Made by a program: the position numbers and the translations under genes. The notes under the pieces are model-generated. The model had not been told where the DNA came from. It made no database searches and was given only the letters and a program-made list of their open reading frames with translations. A DNA stretch of 64,000 nucleotides from Enterobacter asburiae (GTDB lineage Bacteria > Pseudomonadota > Gammaproteobacteria > Enterobacterales > Enterobacteriaceae): contig NZ_CP102247.1 in assembly GCF_024599655.1 (NCBI RefSeq), positions 4,216,001 through 4,280,000 of the forward strand, written 5' to 3'. Every line of letters begins with the position of its first letter. Within the stretch, counting starts at the first letter, position 1. Below, in pieces: positions 60,322 to 64,000 of this stretch.

Positions 60322-61740
60322 ATGACGCGCTATCAACATCTCGCCAACCTTCTGGCAGAACGCATTGAACAAGGGCTGTATCGCAGCGGCGAACGTCTGC
60401 CGTCGGTACGCACGCTGAGCCAGGAGCACGGCGTGAGTATCAGCACCATACAGCAGGCCTATCAGATCCTCGAAAATCTCCAGCTGATCACCCCTCAGCC
60501 GCGATCCGGTTATTTTGTTTCGCAGCGCAAAGCCCAGCCGCCGGTTCCGGCCATGACGCGCCCGGTGCAGCGCCCCGTGGACGTCACCCAGTGGGATGAG
60601 GTGATGATGCTGCTGGACGCCCGCGCCGACAAAGAGATGATCTCCTTTGGCGGCGGCTCGCCGGATATTAACCAGCCGAGCCTGAAGCCCCTGTGGCGCG
60701 AGATGAGCCGCATCGCGCAGCATAATCCGGGTGAAATGCTGAGCTATGACGTGCTCGACGGCCGACTGGAGCTGCGCGAGCAGATCGCCCGCCTGATGCT
60801 GGACGGCGGCTCGACCGTGGCAGCGAACGAGATTGTCATCACCAACGGCTGCCACGGCGCGCTGTCGATCGCCCTACTCTCGGTGTGCAAGCCGGGGGAC
60901 ATCGTGGCGGTGGAGTCGCCGTCGTTTCACGGCACCATGCAGATGCTGCGCGGGTTTGACATCAAGGCGATTGAAATTCCCACCGATCCCGAGACCGGGA
61001 TCAGCATCGAGGCGTTAGAGCTGGCGCTGGAACAGTGGCCGATCAAGGCGGTGATCCTGGTGCCCAACTGCAATAACCCACTCGGGTTTATCATGCCGGA
61101 AGCGCGGAAAAAGCAGGTGTTAGCCCTGGCCCAGCGGCACGATATCGTGATCGTGGAGGATGACATTTACGGCGAGCTGGCGGCGGAGTACCCGCGCCCG
61201 CGCACCATTCATTCGATGGATATCGACGGCCGCGTGATCCTCTGCAGCTCGTTTACCAAAACCGTGGCGCCGGGTCTGCGCGTCGGCTGGATTGTGCCGG
61301 GGCGCTATTACGACCGGGTGATGCACATGAAATACGCCGCGGGCGGGTTTAACGTGCCGGGCACGCAGATGGCGGTGGCGGCGTTTATTCGCGACGGCCA
61401 TTACCATCGTCACGTGCGCCGTATGCGCCAGATTTATCAGCAGAATATGGAAACCTACACCTGCTGGGTGCGGCAGTATTTTCCTGCAGAGATTTGCGTC
61501 ACGCGCCCGCAGGGCAGCTTCCTGCTGTGGATTGAGCTGCCGGAGAAGGTCGACATGGTGTGCGTCAGCAAGCAGCTGTGTCGGCTGAAGATCCAGGCCG
61601 CGGCCGGGTCGCTGTTTTCCGCCTCCGGGAAGTACCGCAACTGTCTGAGGATCAACGTGGCGCTTCCGCCGACGGAGAAGAATCGCGAGGCGTTGAAGAA
61701 GATGGGCGAAGCGATTGTGATTGCGATGGAGGAGGGCTAG
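60322..61740 (+). CDS. yjiR: MocR-family regulator YjiR
   Basis: 472 residues from ATG 60322 (MTRYQHLANLLAERIEQGLY), preceded by AAGGATA; an in-frame upstream ATG at 60181 would add 47 codons over the operator cluster and is not used. GntR helix-turn-helix at about 25-65 and an aminotransferase-like domain with PLP Lys313 (SSFTKTVAPGLR). Resembles E. coli YjiR throughout. Function in the cell unknown. Confidence 0.92.
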   Translation: MTRYQHLANLLAERIEQGLYRSGERLPSVRTLSQEHGVSISTIQQAYQILENLQLITPQPRSGYFVSQRKAQPPVPAMTRPVQRPVDVTQWDEVMMLLDARADKEMISFGGGSPDINQPSLKPLWREMSRIAQHNPGEMLSYDVLDGRLELREQIARLMLDGGSTVAANEIVITNGCHGALSIALLSVCKPGDIVAVESPSFHGTMQMLRGFDIKAIEIPTDPETGISIEALELALEQWPIKAVILVPNCNNPLGFIMPEARKKQVLALAQRHDIVIVEDDIYGELAAEYPRPRTIHSMDIDGRVILCSSFTKTVAPGLRVGWIVPGRYYDRVMHMKYAAGGFNVPGTQMAVAAFIRDGHYHRHVRRMRQIYQQNMETYTCWVRQYFPAEICVTRPQGSFLLWIELPEKVDMVCVSKQLCRLKIQAAAGSLFSASGKYRNCLRINVALPPTEKNREALKKMGEAIVIAMEEG

Positions 61741-61752
61741 TGCGGCCTGATG

Positions 61753-61785
61753 CCCTCACCCCGACCCTCTCCCACAGGGAGAGGG
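61753..61785. repeat. Short dispersed palindrome, solo unit B
   Basis: CCCTCACCCCGACCCTCTCC then CACAGGGAGAGGG: the outer tip of the long dispersed repeat family, standing alone after yjiR. Confidence 0.7.
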
Positions 61786-61799
61786 AGAAAACCGCCGTT

Positions 61800-61829
61800 G
61801 TAGGCCCGGTAAGCGCAGCGCCACCGGGC
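61800..61829 (+). repeat. REP unit
   Basis: GTAGGCCCGGTAAGCGCAGC then GCCACCGGGC, directly before the end of the RoxA-like gene. Confidence 0.75.
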
Positions 61830-61840
61830 AACAGGCCGCA

Positions 61841-62962
61841 CTATTCGTCGAAGTACCAGTACCCCTGGTTAATCAGCCCGGTAAGCTCTTCAACAAACGC
61901 CGGATTATTCAACGCATCGCCCAGCTCGGCCTGGCCGAGTTCGGTGTAGCGGCACAGCGCATCCGCCGCCTTCGCGTCTACCGTCTCCAGCTGTTCGCTG
62001 TTGATGAAGAAGCTGCCGTTAACGTTCAGCACGCGCAGGCCGCTCAGGCGAGACAGCGTTTCGCCTCCCTGCAGCGCGTCCAGCACCTCTTCCGGCGCGT
62101 ACGGCGGCTCGGCGGCGGCGATATCCAGCTCGTGGCGCGGCGTCGAGACAAAGCTGCCGAACCATTTTGTGAAATCATCCGGCTTGCCGATCATGTCGAT
62201 CATCATCTGACGAATGCGATCGAGCTCGTACTGCTCCACGCGGCCCGGGTGTTCGCGGCAGGTCAGATCCGGATCGCTGTAGTGCTCGCCGCCCAGATCG
62301 TTTTCCAGCGCATAATCGGCGAAGCTGCTGATCAGATCGCGACCGTTCGGCCCGCGGAAGCCGACGGAGTAGTTGAGCGCCGTCTCGTGGGTAAAGCCGT
62401 CGTGCGGGAATCCAGGCGGGATGTAGAGGATGTCGCCCGGGGCCAGATCTTCGTCGATGATCGGCTCAAACGGATCCACATGCAGCAGAGCCGGATGCGG
62501 GCAGAACTGACGCATCGGCAGCTTGTCGCCCACGCGCCAGCGGCGGCTGCCCATCCCCTGAATGATAAACACGTCGTACTGATCGATATGCGGACCCACG
62601 CCGCCGCCGGGGACGGAGAAGGAGATCATCAGGTCATCCAGACGCCAGTCCGGCAGGACGCGGAACGGACGCACCAGCTCCGCGGCGGGCATATGCCAGT
62701 GGTTCACCGCCTGCGCCAGCAGCGACCAGCCGGTTTCACCCAGATCGTCAAAGTGCTCAAACGGACCATTGCTGGCCTGCCATTTGCCGTTGAAATGGCT
62801 CACCAGACGGCTATCGACTTCCGGCTCCATCGCCAGCCCTGCCAGCTCGTCCGGGGTAATCGGGTCGACAAAATTCGGGAAGGCATTTTTCAGCACTACG
62901 GGTTGTTTTTGCCAGTATTTCTCAAGAAATTCCGGCCAGTTCAGGTTCAGTTGATACGCCAT
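61841..62962 (-). CDS. Ribosomal oxygenase RoxA-like (cupin, JmjC type)
   Basis: 373 residues from ATG 62960-62962 (MAYQLNLNWPEFLEKYWQKQ); a GTG nine bases upstream is less likely. The Fe(II) ligands H125, D127 (GPHIDQYDVF) and H187 (PPGFPHDGF) are at the same positions as in E. coli RoxA (YcfD), which hydroxylates Arg of ribosomal protein L16. By eye it is only moderately similar to E. coli RoxA, lower than expected for an orthologue in a close genus, and the usual place is beside phoQ. It may be a paralogue or a relocated gene. Confidence 0.8.
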   Translation of the reverse strand: MAYQLNLNWPEFLEKYWQKQPVVLKNAFPNFVDPITPDELAGLAMEPEVDSRLVSHFNGKWQASNGPFEHFDDLGETGWSLLAQAVNHWHMPAAELVRPFRVLPDWRLDDLMISFSVPGGGVGPHIDQYDVFIIQGMGSRRWRVGDKLPMRQFCPHPALLHVDPFEPIIDEDLAPGDILYIPPGFPHDGFTHETALNYSVGFRGPNGRDLISSFADYALENDLGGEHYSDPDLTCREHPGRVEQYELDRIRQMMIDMIGKPDDFTKWFGSFVSTPRHELDIAAAEPPYAPEEVLDALQGGETLSRLSGLRVLNVNGSFFINSEQLETVDAKAADALCRYTELGQAELGDALNNPAFVEELTGLINQGYWYFDE

Positions 62963-63046
62963 GGGTAGCACCAGTGAGAGGGGAAACAGGCGCGATTATA
63001 GGCAAGAAGGCAGAGGGGGAACTTGTCATGGGTCAAACGAGGGCGT

Positions 63047-63078
63047 GTAGGTCGGGTAAGGCGAGGCCGCCACCCGAC
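63047..63078 (+). repeat. REP unit
   Basis: GTAGGTCGGGTAAGGCGAGG then CCGCCACCCGAC, between the ClpP-like and RoxA-like genes. Confidence 0.7.
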
Positions 63079-63096
63079 ACGTACACGACGTAAATC

Positions 63097-63699
63097 TTAA
63101 TCCAGCTTCAGCTCGTCATAATGGGTAATCAGCTTGCCTACGATGCCGTAGTCCAGCGCTTCTGCCGGAGACATCCAGAAGTTGCGGTCGGTGTCTTTTT
63201 TCACTTTTTCCAGCGGCTGGCCGGTGGCATCGGCGATCAGCTTGTTCACGCGATCCAGCATGCGGATGATCTCGCGCGCTTCGATCTCAATATCCGTTGC
63301 CTGACCGCGCACGCCGCCCAGCGGTTGGTGGATCATAAAGCGGGTATTTGGCAGCGAGTAGCGGTGCTCTTTCTTCGCCGCCAGGAAGATGGTGATCCCG
63401 GCGCTCGCCACCCAGCCGGTGCCGATGACGTGAACTTCCGGGCGGATGAACTTGATGAAGTCGTGGATGGTATCGCCCGCTTCCACGTGGCCGCCCTGGC
63501 TGTTGATGTACAACTTGATCGGATCGTTGCTGACGCTTTGCAGCAGGATCATCTGGGTGATGACCTTCTGCGCCAGCTCCTGGTTGATCTCACCGGAGAT
63601 CACAATCGAACGGGACTCCAGCAGTTTTTGCTGCAGAGCGCCCGCGCCGTTTGACCCTTCCGCTTTATCCTTGTCGCTTTCTTTCAGTGTGTAGTGCAT
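63097..63699 (-). CDS. ClpP-like protease subunit with Asn in place of catalytic Asp
   Basis: 200 residues, ClpP fold. Ser99 (GWVASAGI) and His124 (FMIHQPLGG) match the catalytic Ser and His. The third residue, Asp in DTxRD of E. coli and B. subtilis ClpP, aligns with Asn173 in DTDRNFWMS. Listeria ClpP1 is known to have the same Asn. INSQGG replaces the usual INSPGG. The N-terminal 20 residues differ from the canonical axial-loop region. This is a second ClpP besides the expected housekeeping one (not in the window). It may work only with another ClpP. Confidence 0.85.
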   Translation of the reverse strand: MHYTLKESDKDKAEGSNGAGALQQKLLESRSIVISGEINQELAQKVITQMILLQSVSNDPIKLYINSQGGHVEAGDTIHDFIKFIRPEVHVIGTGWVASAGITIFLAAKKEHRYSLPNTRFMIHQPLGGVRGQATDIEIEAREIIRMLDRVNKLIADATGQPLEKVKKDTDRNFWMSPAEALDYGIVGKLITHYDELKLD

Positions 63700-63787
63700 T
63701 GTTATTTCCTCAGCTTGTAGCGCTCAAAACCAGAGTGTAGCCTGTTTTACCGATCAAAGTCCTCACAGACAAATAACGAGGGAGCAT

Positions 63788-64000
63788 ATGAATATTGCAC
63801 ATGTCGCACTCTGGACCCGCAGCCTGAACGCCCAGGTTGAGTTCTGGGAAACGGTGTTTAATGGCCGCAGAAACGAACGCTACGTCAGTAAAAATCGTCC
63901 CGGTTTCGAATCTCACTTTATTACGCTGGATAACGGGCCGACCATCGAGCTGATGACGCTCCCGAATCTGCCCGACGCCCCTGCGCACCCGGAGTTTATC
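63788..64000 (+). CDS. VOC/glyoxalase-fold protein, N-terminal part
   Basis: The first 71 codons, cut by the window end. MNIAHVALWTRSLNAQVEFW and ITLDNGPTIELM are typical of vicinal-oxygen-chelate proteins, with His5 and the Glu of IELM as metal ligands. Ribosome site GAGGGAG 5 bases before the ATG. Divergent from the ClpP-like gene across 88 bases. Function not determinable. Confidence 0.8.
   Translation, partial: MNIAHVALWTRSLNAQVEFWETVFNGRRNERYVSKNRPGFESHFITLDNGPTIELMTLPNLPDAPAHPEFI

Overview
The window comes from an enteric bacterium of the Enterobacter/Leclercia/Lelliottia type. This rests on gene order and on protein sequences that look close to E. coli orthologues from memory; no database search was run. 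The backbone is the stretch of the E. coli chromosome from yjjI to yjiR (around 99-100 min), with an hpa (4-hydroxyphenylacetate) cluster between tsr and btsT, as in E. coli B, C and W. GC is high, and Enterobacter-type REP/BIME palindromes lie in many of the gaps.

Layout. 1-3.3 kb: a glycyl-radical enzyme (yjjI, 5' end cut off by the window edge) with its activase yjjW, convergent with yjjV-yjjU. 3.4-9 kb: ytjA, osmY, prfC, the holD-rimI-yjjG operon and rsmC. 9.1-9.45 kb: three tandem tRNA-Leu(CAG) genes behind a strong stable-RNA-type promoter. 9.5-12 kb: yjjZ, a membrane diguanylate cyclase and fhuF, with Fur-box-like sites at yjjZ and fhuF. 12-19.3 kb: a long dispersed repeat, an orphan PTS EIIC, a YbaK-like deacylase, yjjQ-bglJ, the yjjPB succinate exporter, a TetR regulator and ohrR-ohr. 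19.5-26.2 kb: dnaT-dnaC, yjjA, opgB, a GNAT enzyme and tsr.

26.3-37.2 kb is a complete homoprotocatechuate (meta-cleavage) pathway: hpaR, divergent hpaGEDFHI, the importer hpaX, the activator hpaA, and the two-component monooxygenase hpaBC. HpaBC makes homoprotocatechuate from 4-hydroxyphenylacetate. HpaD opens the ring, HpaE, HpaF and HpaG process the product, and HpaH and HpaI yield pyruvate and succinic semialdehyde. A WYL regulator, then btsT (pyruvate importer) with a recognisable BtsR site, yjiX and yjiA follow.

42-48 kb lies where E. coli K-12 carries its restriction-rich 'immigration control region'. Here it holds a secreted phytase-like protein with a candidate Pho box, a YfaZ outer-membrane protein, an aldehyde dehydrogenase with a divergent AraC regulator, a LysE/RhtB exporter and a BrnTA toxin-antitoxin pair. 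48-52 kb: yjiN and a MarR-HlyD-DUF2955 efflux operon. 52.2-53.9 kb: an IS481-family element (1285 bp, 5-bp target duplication) inserted in a second copy of the long dispersed repeat. The intact copy at 12 kb shows the empty site.

54-64 kb: an overlapping monooxygenase/ACT/ArsR operon, two divergent pairs (aldehyde dehydrogenase/LysR and AhpD-like/MocR), yjiS, yjiR, a RoxA-type ribosomal oxygenase, a second ClpP-like protein with Asn where the catalytic Asp should be, and the start of a glyoxalase-fold gene cut by the window end. Nothing here is a dramatic new defence or mobile system. The most unusual items are the composite repeat family, the non-canonical ClpP, the ABM-ACT-ArsR unit and several candidate operators.
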